The notes under the pieces were generated by a model. It worked only from the letters and a program-made list of their open reading frames with translations, searched no databases and had not been told where the DNA came from. Made by a program: the position numbers and the translations under genes. A DNA stretch of 64,000 nt from Streptomyces sp. NBC_00376 (GTDB lineage Bacteria > Actinomycetota > Actinomycetes > Streptomycetales > Streptomycetaceae), in assembly GCF_036077095.1 (NCBI RefSeq), contig NZ_CP107960.1, forward strand, positions 3,348,001-3,412,000, written 5' to 3'. Shown piece after piece: positions 16,497-25,979 of this stretch (position 1 is the first letter of the stretch; the number at the start of each line of letters is the position of its first letter).

Positions 16497-17615
16497 GTGG
16501 AGCACTCCGACAACTCAATGCCCCACGCTGCGCAGCCGTCGACGGCCGCGGCGGCCCACGCGATCACGACGAGCAGTCCATTCCCGGCGGCGGCCGTAAC
16601 GGTCGCGACGCCCACGATCAGCTCCCTCACCCCCACCCAGGGGCCGGTCGAAGGCGGGAACACGGTCACGATGACCGGGACCGGCTTCACCGGCGCCACC
16701 TCGGTCCGTTTCGGCACCACGGCCGCCGCGTTCATCACCGTCTCCGACACACAGCTCACCGCGATCGCCCCCGCCGCTCCCGCCGGCCCGCTGAGTGTCA
16801 CGATCACCACCCCGGGCGGCACCAGCGCCGGTATCTCCTACGCGTATGTCGCCGCTCCGGTTCTGGGCAGTGTGGCTCCTGCCCAGGGACCGCTCGCGGG
16901 CCAGAACACCGTCACCCTGTCCGGAACCGGCTTCACCGGTACGACCTCTGTTCGTTTCGGCGTGAACACGGCGATTGCGTTCACCTTCGTCTCGGCGACC
17001 CAGCTGACCGCGGTGGTCCCCACCGGCGGCCCGGGGCCGGTCGCCGTCACGGTCACCACGCCCGGCGGTACCAGCACTCAAGCCGTCCCCTACTACTACC
17101 TCGGCGCACCGGTCCTCAACAGCGTCGCCCCCAGCTCCGGTCAGGTGGGCGGCAACAACGCCGTGACGTTGACCGGGGCGAATCTCCTCCAGGCCACGAC
17201 GGTTCGCTTCGGCTCGACGGCGTCCGCCCCCTCCGCCATTCTCTCGGCCACGGAGATCAGAGCGACGGTGCCGCCCGGTGTCAGCGGCACCGTACCGGTC
17301 AGCGTCACCACGCCCGGCGGCACGAGCAACGCCGTCACCTACCTGTATCTGGGCGTCCCGGTGCTCGCCGGTCTGGTACCCGACCAGGGACCGTCGGCAG
17401 GCGGGAACACGGTGACCGTCACAGGCTCCGGACTGACGTATGCCACCGCAGTGCTGTTCGGAAGTGTGCCAGCCGGCTTCACCGTGGTCTCCGACACCCA
17501 GTTGACGACCACGGCGCCGCCCGGCGTGCTGGGCGCGGTCACCGTCAGGGTCGTCACCCCGGGTGGCACCAGTATCGGCGATACCTACACCCGAGTCGGC
17601 CCACCCGGCGTCTGA
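16497..17615 (+). CDS. IPT/TIG-repeat protein with four repeats, no classical signal peptide
   Basis: 372 residues from the GTG at 16497, chosen because CAGGAGA (16484-16490) lies 6 nt upstream. An Ala/Thr-rich N-terminal segment of about 38 residues lacks the basic-hydrophobic pattern of a signal peptide. Four IPT/TIG repeats of about 82-84 residues then run to the C-terminus. They are closely alike, each with a V-T-x-T-G-x-x-L/F core and a TTPGGTS-type turn before the last strand. The strong similarity to the 15454 gene points to local duplication. The product may be a rigid beta-sandwich rod, but location and partners are unknown. Confidence 0.85.
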   Translation: MEHSDNSMPHAAQPSTAAAAHAITTSSPFPAAAVTVATPTISSLTPTQGPVEGGNTVTMTGTGFTGATSVRFGTTAAAFITVSDTQLTAIAPAAPAGPLSVTITTPGGTSAGISYAYVAAPVLGSVAPAQGPLAGQNTVTLSGTGFTGTTSVRFGVNTAIAFTFVSATQLTAVVPTGGPGPVAVTVTTPGGTSTQAVPYYYLGAPVLNSVAPSSGQVGGNNAVTLTGANLLQATTVRFGSTASAPSAILSATEIRATVPPGVSGTVPVSVTTPGGTSNAVTYLYLGVPVLAGLVPDQGPSAGGNTVTVTGSGLTYATAVLFGSVPAGFTVVSDTQLTTTAPPGVLGAVTVRVVTPGGTSIGDTYTRVGPPGV

Positions 17616-17781
17616 GCGGTCCGGTCTGCTCGGCGGACATCCCCCGTCCCAGGCCGGCTCAGGGTTCGATCCGACTCGACTCGACGGCACGCCGACGGCT
17701 TTGACAGGATCTTCGCCTCCTTGCTGGACTGCGGGGTCGGGCCACCCCGGTCGACCACCGTGCGAAGAGGAGTTCCCGTTG

Positions 17782-18183
17782 ATGACGAGCGAAGGGCGCG
17801 GCACTGCTGCCACACCGACCGGTCCGGCCTGGCTCATGGCCAATGAACTGCTCGCGTTCGTCGTCGAGGTGGCGGCATTGGCCGCTCTGGCCTGGTGGGG
17901 TTTCGTCACCGGGGACGGTGTGGCTGCCCGGTTGCTGCTGGGGATCGGGGCGCCCGCTGTCGCCGCCCTGATATGGGGGATGTTCGCCGCGCCTCGTGCG
18001 CGTTTCCGGCCGCCGCTCGCAGGGGTTCTGCTGGTCAAGGCGGTGGTGCTCGGTGGTGGTGTGTACGCGGTGCATGCCGTGGGGCATTCGGTGGCCGCGG
18101 TGTTCTTCGGGGTGGTGGTGGTCGTGAACACGGGGGTGGCGGAGACCTTCCGGCGACGTCTGAACGGCGGCGCGGCCGGCTGA
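17782..18183 (+). CDS. DUF2568 (YrdB-like) membrane protein
   Basis: 133 residues from the ATG at 17782 (a TTG at 17779 is an in-frame alternative), with GAAGAGGAG at 17764-17772. Four hydrophobic helices make up nearly all of the chain. The patterns LLAFVVEVAALAALAWWGF and WGMFAAPRA are characteristic of the DUF2568 family of small inner-membrane proteins. Their function is unknown. It is transcribed in the same direction as the two TIG genes but has its own ribosome site and a 166-nt gap, so operon membership is uncertain. Confidence 0.85.
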   Translation: MTSEGRGTAATPTGPAWLMANELLAFVVEVAALAALAWWGFVTGDGVAARLLLGIGAPAVAALIWGMFAAPRARFRPPLAGVLLVKAVVLGGGVYAVHAVGHSVAAVFFGVVVVVNTGVAETFRRRLNGGAAG

Positions 18184-18297
18184 CGTTGCGGCGGCGTCAG
18201 GCGCCGGGCCTGCGGGGTCCAGGCGCTGTTTCGGCCCTGGGCGGCCATGATCTCGTCGCCGTACTCGAAGGCCCAGGCACCGAATGCGTCGATGGGG

Positions 18298-18325
18298 CCG
18301 AGCAATGTCCGCCGAGCAATGTCCG
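18298..18325. repeat. 14-bp tandem duplication in a gene-poor gap
   Basis: CCGAGCAATGTCCG occurs twice head to tail (18298-18311 and 18312-18325). It sits between the DUF2568 gene and the gdhA terminator in sequence that looks like decayed coding DNA on the minus strand. Confidence 0.7.
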
Positions 18326-18380
18326 TCAGTGGTAGTGGTCCGAGCCGCATCGGCTTCGTCGGCCGGCTGTCCCCACACGG

Positions 18381-18420
18381 CCGTGGCCCGGCTGCTCCGC
18401 GCGGAGCAGCCGGGCCACGG
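18381..18420 (-). terminator. Perfect 40-nt palindromic terminator of gdhA
   Basis: CCGTGGCCCGGCTGCTCCGC is followed immediately by its exact complement, starting 21 nt after the gdhA stop on the minus strand. Confidence 0.85.
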
Positions 18421-18441
18421 TCATGTGTCAGGGGTGCCGGA

Positions 18442-19935
<1,494 letters not shown>

Positions 19936-20031
19936 TCACGAAAGCGACGTACTGAACCGTTGTGGCCCACCCATTGTCCCAGCCGCCCCGGTGGCTCTTT
20001 CAAGGGGACCCGAGCAGGGGGGGGACGGCCT

Positions 20032-20199
20032 CTACGCGCGCGCCTCGCGTCGCAGCATCCACAACCCCGCTCCGGAGGCGATGACGACCAGCCCCGAGAC
20101 CACGCTCAGCACGATGTGGAGAGCGTTGTTCTCCATCAGGTTGAGCGCGACGTTCGCGGCGAGCGCGGCGCAGAGCGCGAGCCACAGCAGTGCCTTCAT
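20032..20199 (-). CDS. 55-residue two-helix membrane protein
   Basis: The start at 20199 is set by a GGAGGAA site a few bases upstream on the minus strand. A longer upstream frame has a non-protein-like sequence. It is nearly all hydrophobic: one helix from residue 3 to 20, a short polar turn (LMENNALH), a second helix, then a basic end (RREARA). It is a small inner-membrane protein of unknown role. It is divergent from the 553-residue membrane protein at 20385, with a 34-bp perfect palindrome in the shared upstream region. Confidence 0.7.
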   Translation of the reverse strand: MKALLWLALCAALAANVALNLMENNALHIVLSVVSGLVVIASGAGLWMLRREARA

Positions 20200-20297
20200 G
20201 GGGTTCCTCCGTGTGGGTGACCGGGGTGATGCCGTGTCGCCGGGTGATGTCTCCATTCTGTTGGCGGGAGGCGGCCGCCACGAGGGGCCGGCCCCCC

Positions 20298-20331
20298 GGG
20301 TCCGTGGTGTAGCCGGCTACACCACGGACCC
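20298..20331. promoter_or_regulatory. 34-bp perfect palindrome between divergent membrane-protein genes
   Basis: GGGTCCGTGGTGTAGCC is followed directly by its exact complement. It lies between two divergent start codons (20199 minus, 20385 plus), where a terminator is not expected. A long dimeric operator is therefore plausible, with core GTGTAGCCGGCTACAC. It could alternatively insulate the two units or end a vanished transcript. Confidence 0.5.
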
Positions 20332-20384
20332 TGGCAACGCGGAGGCTGCGGCCCGGTCCGGATTGTTTTACTAGGGTTTGCCGG

Positions 20385-22046
20385 GTGGGGATCACCGAGC
20401 GCACCGGACCGCGCGTAGCAAAACTCGCCCGGGAGGGCCGGCCGGAGGACGGGCCGGCCTCCGCCGGTACCGCCGAGGATCCGGCGCTGTGGTGGGTGCC
20501 TGGGATCGCGGTGCTCGTCGTCGTGCCGCTGTACCTGCTCTGGGCGCTGGTGCTGGCCACCGGCGGCGGTGATCTGGCGGCGCAGCTCGCCTGGGCCGGC
20601 TTCGCCTCCCGGCATCCGGGGTCCGCGTACAACCTCTCCTGGTACGGAGGGATGCACACCGCCAACTACAGCCTGCTGACGCCGCCGCTCATGGCGGTGT
20701 CCGGGGTGCGGACGGTGACCGTCGCCGCCGGGCTCTGCGGGTCGTGGGCGCTGGGGCGGCTCTGTGTACGGAGCGGGGTGCGGTGGCCGGGCGCGGTCGC
20801 GGTGCTGGGTTCGCTGACGCTCTGGTGCAATGTCGCGTCCGGGCGCACCACGTTCGCGCTGGGCGTCGCGATCGGGCTGGTCGCGCTGGTGTACGTACGG
20901 CGCCGCCGCACGGGCATCGCGGCGGGCTGCGCGGCGCTGGCCACGGCGGCGAGTCCGGTGGCGGGGCTGTTCCTGGTGGTGGCGGGCGCGGCGTACGGGC
21001 TGGACCGGCAGTGGCGGCGGGCGGCCGGGCTCGCCGTGCCGCCGTTCGTGGTGGTGGCCGCGACGACGCTGCTCTTCCCGTTCACGGGTGAACAGCCCAT
21101 GGCGGCGGGCAGGTTGTGGATGCCGTTGGCGGCCTGTGCGGTGCTGTGGCCGGCGGCGCCGCGCGAGGGCGGCTGGCGGGTGGTCCGGTTCGCGGCCGCG
21201 GTGTACGCGGTCGGCGTCGTGCTGACCTTCCTGATCGCCTCGCCCATCGGGACGAACGTGGAGCGGCTGGTGGGGCTGGCCGGTCCGCCCGTGCTGCTGG
21301 CGGCGCTGGCGGCCGTCCTGACGAGGGGCCCCGGGTGGACGCGGGGCGGCGCGGCCGTGCTGCTGGCCGGGATGCTGGTGTACAACTCGGCCTGGCTGGC
21401 CGGCAAGACCGATGACGACCTGCGGGTCTCCGGCTCCGTGCCCGCCTGGGCGGCACACACCGACGGCGTGGTCGCCGAGCTGCGCCGGCTGGGCGCCGGG
21501 CGGACCCGGGTGGAGGTCGTGCCGGCCCGCAACCACCGCGAGGCGACGGTCCTCGCCCCGTACGTGAACATGGCGCGCGGCTGGAACCGGCAGCTCGACG
21601 TGGAGCGCGGGCGGCTGTTCTACCAGGGGAAGCCGGCCCCGGCGACGTACCGGGCCTGGCTGGACCGGTGGGGCGTGGGCCTGGTCGTGCTGCACAGCGG
21701 CAGGCCGGACGGGCCCGCCGAGGCGGAGGCGGAGATCGTCCGGCGCGGCGCCGACTGGCTGGAGCCGGTGTGGCAAAACGCCGGATGGCGGATCTACCGG
21801 GTGCGCGAGTCCGTACCGCTGATCTCCGCTCCGGGCTCCGTCGTACGCGGGGACGACGCCTCCCTGGTGGTACGGATGCCCGCCGCCGGGTCGGTGACGG
21901 TACGGATCGCCTACTCGCCGTGGCTGCGGGCGGACGGCGGCGGGTGCCTGCGGCAGGACGGCGAGTGGACGCGGCTGACGGTGGAGCACGGCGGGGAGTA
22001 CCGGCTCGATTCGCACTACCGGCTGTGGCCGTTCGGGTCCTGCTGA
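20385..22046 (+). CDS. Polytopic membrane protein with C-terminal soluble domain
   Basis: 553 residues from the GTG at 20385. The first 330 or so residues contain about nine hydrophobic helices separated by short loops. The rest is soluble and probably external, with alpha/beta then beta-rich character. This layout resembles GT-C-like or YfhO-like membrane proteins of streptomycetes rather than a transporter, but I see no diagnostic catalytic motif. The start lacks an obvious ribosome site, and ATTGTTTTACTAGGG lies just upstream, so the mRNA may have a very short leader. Divergent from the 55-residue protein gene. Confidence 0.8.
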   Translation: MGITERTGPRVAKLAREGRPEDGPASAGTAEDPALWWVPGIAVLVVVPLYLLWALVLATGGGDLAAQLAWAGFASRHPGSAYNLSWYGGMHTANYSLLTPPLMAVSGVRTVTVAAGLCGSWALGRLCVRSGVRWPGAVAVLGSLTLWCNVASGRTTFALGVAIGLVALVYVRRRRTGIAAGCAALATAASPVAGLFLVVAGAAYGLDRQWRRAAGLAVPPFVVVAATTLLFPFTGEQPMAAGRLWMPLAACAVLWPAAPREGGWRVVRFAAAVYAVGVVLTFLIASPIGTNVERLVGLAGPPVLLAALAAVLTRGPGWTRGGAAVLLAGMLVYNSAWLAGKTDDDLRVSGSVPAWAAHTDGVVAELRRLGAGRTRVEVVPARNHREATVLAPYVNMARGWNRQLDVERGRLFYQGKPAPATYRAWLDRWGVGLVVLHSGRPDGPAEAEAEIVRRGADWLEPVWQNAGWRIYRVRESVPLISAPGSVVRGDDASLVVRMPAAGSVTVRIAYSPWLRADGGGCLRQDGEWTRLTVEHGGEYRLDSHYRLWPFGSC

Positions 22047-22082
22047 GGGGGCGGGGCGAGCTTCACGGGCGGGGCCCGGGAG

Positions 22083-22595
22083 TCAGTCCGTGATGCCCAG
22101 GTCCTGGCGCATCAGCCGCCACATCGTGTCGAGGCAGGGGTCGGCCGCCTTCAGGTCTTCCAGGGCCTGTCCGACGTTCTCGCCGTCGCGGGCGACGCCC
22201 CGGTCCAGGCGCTTGACGACGGCGTCACCGCCGGCGAGCACCCGGTTGAGGTCGCGGGAGGCCTGCAGTATCCGTTCGGGGACGATCATCTGCGCCTCGG
22301 CGTAGCGGTCGCGGTGGTCGAGGCGGGCCTCTTCGAGCTGGTTGCGTTCCTGCTCCGTGTAGACGCCGTCGCGGATGCGGTGCAGGGCGTCCTTGAGAAG
22401 GGTGTGGAACTGCCGGGAGGCCCGGTTCATGGCCGTGTACTGGGTACGCCGCTCCTCGAACTTCCGCCGCTCGTCCGCCAGTCGGGTCTCCTCGGTGCGC
22501 TGGCGCACGGTCAGCCGCTGCGCGAACACCGGTGCGAGGAGGGTGCCGAGCACCCCGACGACTGCGGTGATCATGGCGGTGATGGCGGTGGTCAT
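22083..22595 (-). CDS. Membrane-tethered coiled-coil protein
   Basis: 170 residues from the ATG at 22595; a longer start at 22670 is possible. An N-terminal helix (residues about 3-24, AITAMITAVVGVLGTLLAP) anchors it. The rest is highly charged and helical, with heptad-like runs (RQRTEETRLADERRKFEERR) that suggest a coiled coil. The family is not recognised. It is the only gene on its strand here, convergent with the 553-residue membrane protein gene and divergent from the RDD gene. The start assignment is uncertain because no clear ribosome site is visible. Confidence 0.65.
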   Translation of the reverse strand: MTTAITAMITAVVGVLGTLLAPVFAQRLTVRQRTEETRLADERRKFEERRTQYTAMNRASRQFHTLLKDALHRIRDGVYTEQERNQLEEARLDHRDRYAEAQMIVPERILQASRDLNRVLAGGDAVVKRLDRGVARDGENVGQALEDLKAADPCLDTMWRLMRQDLGITD

Positions 22596-22679
22596 GGCAG
22601 TGAGACTAATGCGGGCCGCCGGGCGGCGTACGCGCGGTTCCCGGGGGCATGGTGACGGCTCATCAGACATGATGCCGTC

Positions 22680-23285
22680 ATGACAATTCCACGGGTGGCG
22701 AGACGTACCCGGAACCTCGCCGGATCACCGTTGCCGGCAGCTCGCCCGGCCCTCCCGCCCTCGCCGGGGTACCGGACCGCGCCGCGCACGGCGTGCTTAC
22801 CGCCACGGGTGGGCGACATGCGCCGCTACCTCGCCGTCGGCCTCGACTGCTACCTGTGCCTGGTCACCGTCGGCATCCTGGCCCGGCCGTACGTGCACAG
22901 GGCCGATTCCGCCGAGGCGGCCGGCCTGCTGCTCGGCCCGGCGCTCGTGTTCTCGTTCCTCAACCATGTGGTCCTCACCGCGCTCACCGGAGCCGGCGCG
23001 GGCAAGCTGATCATGGGGATACGGGTGGTAAGACTGCCCGACGCCGGACGGCCGGGGCCCTGGCCGCTGCTGCTGCGCTGGCTGTACGGGCTCTGCTGGC
23101 TGCCGCTGCAACCCTGGTACGGGCTGCGCTCGCTCCTCTCGGGCCCCGGTGTGCTGCCCCGCACCACCCTCTGGAACGGCGGGAACGGTGAGCTGCGCGC
23201 CGATCCGCTGGGCCTGCGCCAGGTCCGCCGCAGCGACCTCGCCGCCCACCGGGCCGCCACCGTGGACGCCCGGGCCCACCGCTGA
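22680..23285 (+). CDS. RDD-family membrane protein
   Basis: 201 residues from the ATG at 22680; a GTG/ATG pair near 22809-22820 is an alternative shorter start. The typical RDD pattern is present: a first helix with an Arg/Asp pair (RRYLAVGLDCYLCLV), a second hydrophobic segment, and a conserved TGAGAGKLIMGIRVV before the third helical region. RDD proteins are small membrane proteins of uncertain function, some proposed to be ion antiporters. The C-terminal 40 residues are basic and soluble. Confidence 0.8.
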   Translation: MTIPRVARRTRNLAGSPLPAARPALPPSPGYRTAPRTACLPPRVGDMRRYLAVGLDCYLCLVTVGILARPYVHRADSAEAAGLLLGPALVFSFLNHVVLTALTGAGAGKLIMGIRVVRLPDAGRPGPWPLLLRWLYGLCWLPLQPWYGLRSLLSGPGVLPRTTLWNGGNGELRADPLGLRQVRRSDLAAHRAATVDARAHR

Positions 23286-23350
23286 GACCGGGCCCGCATG
23301 CCCGGCACCTGCCCACGGGCGCCGGCCCCCTCCTCAAGTCCCTTGCCCGG

Positions 23351-23556
23351 TCAGGCCGCCGCGTTCTCCGTGATGGTGACCTTGCCCTTGCGGATGTTCG
23401 CGAGCCTGGGTGCCCGCCGGGCGATGGCACTGTCGTGCGTGACCATGACGAAGGTCAGGCCGTGCTCCTTCCACATGGTCTCCAGCACCTCCATGACCTC
23501 GTCCCGCATCGACTCGTCGAGGTTGCCGGTGGGCTCGTCGGCGAGCAGCCGACGCA
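23351..23556 (-). pseudogene. 3' fragment of a LolD/MacB-type ABC ATPase gene
   Basis: On the minus strand this short frame reads from Walker B to the C-terminus of an ABC ATPase: LLADEPTGNLDESM, then FVMVTHDSAIARRAPR (H-loop), ending KGKVTITENAAA before TGA at 23353-23351. Walker A and the signature motif are absent. The frame runs directly into the terminator hairpin of the L,D-transpeptidase gene. The upstream two thirds were therefore lost, presumably by a deletion or insertion whose junction is near 23556. It has no start codon or promoter and should be non-functional. Confidence 0.85.
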
Positions 23557-23605
23557 GGAGGCGGCGGCACCGCGGATCCGAGGGGATCCGGGTGCCGCCG
23601 CCTCC
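23557..23605 (-). terminator. Strong terminator of the L,D-transpeptidase lipoprotein gene
   Basis: A stem of about 22 bp (GGAGGCGGCGGCACC-G-CGGATCC against its complement, one bulged G) with a 4-nt loop lies 44 nt after the gene's stop. Confidence 0.8.
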
Positions 23606-23648
23606 ATGCGGGGTTCGGGCCGCGCCGGGGATGGGCGCGCGGGCCGGG

Positions 23649-24896
23649 TCAGGCCGCGGAGCCCGCCGTCCACTCCGCCCAGCTCATGTTCCAGCCGTTG
23701 AGGCCGTTGTCGGGGGTGATGGTCTTGTCCGGGGAGTTCTTGACGATGACCACGTCGCCGACGATGGAGTTGTTGTAGAACCAGGCGGCGGGCTGGTTGG
23801 CGTCGCCCGCGCCCTTCACGTCGGCGAGGCCGACGCAGCCGTGGCTGGTGTTGGCGCTGCCGAAGATCGACCGCGCGCCCCAGTAGTTGCCGTGGATGAA
23901 GGTGCCCGAGGTGGACAGCCGCATGGCGTGCGGCACGTCCTTGATGTCGTACTCGCCCTTGCCGTCGTCGTCGGTGAAGCCGACCGTCGCACCGTTCATC
24001 CGGGTCTCCTTGAACTTCTCGGAGATCACCATCTGCCCGTTGTACGTGGGGTTCTCGGAGGAGCCGGAAGAGATCGGGATGGTCTTGATCGTCTTGCCGT
24101 CCTGGGTGACGGTCATCGTCTTGGTGTTGGCGTCGACCGTCGAGACCTGGTTGCGGCCGACCTTGAAGGTGACCGTCTTCTGCTGGACGCCGAAGACGCC
24201 GTCCGCGCCCTCGACGCCGTCCAGCGCCAGCTTCAGCGTGACGGTGGAGCCGCCCTGCCAGTAGTTCTCCGGACGCAGGTCGAGACGCTGCGAGTTGAAC
24301 CAGTGGCCGACGACTTCCTGGCCGCTGCTGGACGTCACGGTGATGCCGTCCTGGACGGCCTTCTTGTCCGTGATCGCCTTGTTGAAGTTGATCGAGACCG
24401 GCATGCCGACACCGACGGTGGAGCCGTCCTCGGGGGTGAAGTTCCCGATGAAGCTGTTGGCGGGCGAGACGGTGGTGAAGGAGGAGTTCTCGTGCGCCTC
24501 GCGGCCCTTGGAGTCCTTCGCCGTCGCGCTGATCTTGTACGTGGTCGAGCGCTCCAGCTGGACGTCCGGCTTCCAGCTCTTGCCGTCGGCGGAGAGCGTG
24601 CCCTTGACGGCGTCCCCGGCCGCCGTGGTCATGGTGACCTCGGAGAGCGTGCCCTTGGTGACGGCGACCTTGGCGTCGTTGTTGATGCTCGCGTTGGTCG
24701 CGCCGTTCTTCGGCGAGATCGCTATCTGAGCTTCCGAGGCGTCCTGGGCCGCGGCCTTGTCGACCTCGGCCGCCTGCGACTTCTTCGAGCTCTCGGCGCT
24801 GCTGCCGCTCGTGTCGTTGCAGGCGGTGAGCACCAGAACGCCGCCGAGCAGTGCGGACGCGGCCATCAGGCCCCTGCGCCGCTTGCTGTCCGTCAT
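23649..24896 (-). CDS. L,D-transpeptidase lipoprotein (YkuD domain, Ig-like domains)
   Basis: 415 residues from the ATG at 24896, chosen because GGAGAAG lies 8 nt upstream; an ATG at 24911 is the alternative. A basic n-region, hydrophobic core and lipobox-like VLTAC form a lipoprotein signal. Two beta-rich Ig-like domains follow, then the YkuD catalytic domain with HGNYW and the active-site motif SHGCVGL (Cys about residue 350). It makes 3-3 peptidoglycan cross-links or attaches proteins on the outer face of the membrane. The architecture matches the mycobacterial LdtMt2-like class found in Streptomyces. Confidence 0.92.
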   Translation of the reverse strand: MTDSKRRRGLMAASALLGGVLVLTACNDTSGSSAESSKKSQAAEVDKAAAQDASEAQIAISPKNGATNASINNDAKVAVTKGTLSEVTMTTAAGDAVKGTLSADGKSWKPDVQLERSTTYKISATAKDSKGREAHENSSFTTVSPANSFIGNFTPEDGSTVGVGMPVSINFNKAITDKKAVQDGITVTSSSGQEVVGHWFNSQRLDLRPENYWQGGSTVTLKLALDGVEGADGVFGVQQKTVTFKVGRNQVSTVDANTKTMTVTQDGKTIKTIPISSGSSENPTYNGQMVISEKFKETRMNGATVGFTDDDGKGEYDIKDVPHAMRLSTSGTFIHGNYWGARSIFGSANTSHGCVGLADVKGAGDANQPAAWFYNNSIVGDVVIVKNSPDKTITPDNGLNGWNMSWAEWTAGSAA

Positions 24897-25101
24897 CACA
24901 CGCTTCTCCATCGTTGCCGAATCCCCATAAACCCCGAGCGGAGCCGCCGTCGACCGGCGGAACCCGTCATTGGTCCTAGAACCCATGGAAAGGGTCCTCC
25001 GTTCCACATCCACGAAAGATGTGGGGAACAACACTCATCGACGCGTCCGCGGTTGCGGTGGTTCCCGACGCCGGTCCCGTAGGAGCGGCCGGCGAACGAA
25101 A

Positions 25102-25137
25102 CGGCCCCGGACCGCGTACGAAAACGGTCCGGGGCCG
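25102..25137 (-). terminator. Hairpin after the acidic protein gene
   Basis: CGGCCCCGGACCG pairs perfectly with CGGTCCGGGGCCG across a 10-nt A-containing loop, 54 nt after the stop of the minus-strand gene at 25191. Confidence 0.7.
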
Positions 25138-25190
25138 GTGTTCACCAGCTGCTGGTCCCGCCGCTCGCGGCGACGTGACCGTCGTCGTCC

Positions 25191-25577
25191 TCACCCATTG
25201 TGCGGGACGCCGCCACCGCTCCCCACGCCGTCCTCCTCGTACTCCTCTTCGCCGTCCTCCTCGTCGAGGTCCCAGGCGTCCGGGTCGTCGGGGTCGTAGT
25301 CGATGGTCTCGCTGCTCCAGGAGGCCTGCGCGAGCTCGACCCCGGGTACCTCGCCGACCAGGTCGAACGGGTCGACGAGGGAGGCGAGGGCCTCCGCGCC
25401 GTCCTCCCGTACGGCGGCCTCGGCGTGCATGCGTTCCTCGGCCGGCTCCCCGCCCGGCTCCCCGTACTCGGCGGCGATCGACTCCAAAGCGGTGCCGCTG
25501 AGGGCGGCGGGGTCGGTGATCTCCAGCACCATTTCGACTCGAAGCCGAACAAACTGTGATGTCTCAGAAGTGCTCAT
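25191..25577 (-). CDS. Acidic hypothetical protein
   Basis: 128 residues from the ATG at 25577; the frame continues further upstream, but that sequence is not protein-like. The first half is a normal soluble sequence (SQFVRLRVEMVLEITDPAAL). The C-terminus is extremely acidic (DYDPDDPDAWDLDEEDGEEE) and ends in a Gly-rich stretch. No domain is recognised. Similar acidic proteins occur upstream of the hutH region in streptomycetes from memory. It is divergent from the LAxTG mini-protein gene across about 107 nt. Confidence 0.7.
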   Translation of the reverse strand: MSTSETSQFVRLRVEMVLEITDPAALSGTALESIAAEYGEPGGEPAEERMHAEAAVREDGAEALASLVDPFDLVGEVPGVELAQASWSSETIDYDPDDPDAWDLDEEDGEEEYEEDGVGSGGGVPHNG

Positions 25578-25684
25578 GTGCCGGAGCGTAAGCTCCTCGC
25601 GCTTCCGGCTTTCCCGCGACCCGCTGCTTTCATTAGCATCGGCGGACATGACTAACTCACGGCCGTGACAAGGGGATCGATTCC

Positions 25685-25975
25685 GTGGTCGTCGCTCGCC
25701 GCCCGCTCCTGACCGCCACCGCCGCGGGCATACTGCTGGCCGCCCTCTGGTTCGTACCGTCCGCCAACGCGACGGACGGACCGGCCGCTCCGTCGGGCAA
25801 CCGGAGCGGACCGACCGCCACCTCCGCCGGGGACACCGCGGCCGCTCCGAGGCTGGCCGACACCGGGACCGGCATCGACACCACCCCGTATCTGATCGGC
25901 GGAGTGGCGTTCCTGGGCATCGGCGCGGCGTTCGTCTCCCACTCGGCACGCCGCACCGAAACCCGGCCCGCCTGA
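25685..25975 (+). CDS. Short cell-wall-anchored protein with LADTG sorting signal
   Basis: 96 residues from the GTG at 25685. A signal peptide (VVARRPLLTATAAGILLAAL, probably cleaved after SANA) leads to a Pro/Thr/Gly-rich stretch of about 30 residues. The sorting signal follows: LADTG, a hydrophobic helix (YLIGGVAFLGIGAAFVS) and a basic tail (ARRTETR). LAxTG is the motif recognised by class E sortases in Streptomyces. The mature exposed region is very short, so it may be a wall-linked cap or a polymer-tethering peptide. No sortase gene lies in the window. Convergent with hutH, with a gap of 4 nt. Confidence 0.8.
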   Translation: MVVARRPLLTATAAGILLAALWFVPSANATDGPAAPSGNRSGPTATSAGDTAAAPRLADTGTGIDTTPYLIGGVAFLGIGAAFVSHSARRTETRPA

Positions 25976-25979
25976 CGGA

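Noticed and set aside
18381..18420. Perfect 40-nt palindrome considered as an operator
   Set aside because: It lies just after the gdhA stop and between convergent genes, so a terminator is the simpler reading.
20196..22016. 606-codon frame antisense to the 553-residue membrane protein gene
   Set aside because: The translation is Pro/Arg/Gln/His-rich and lacks any fold. The plus strand shows proper membrane helices.
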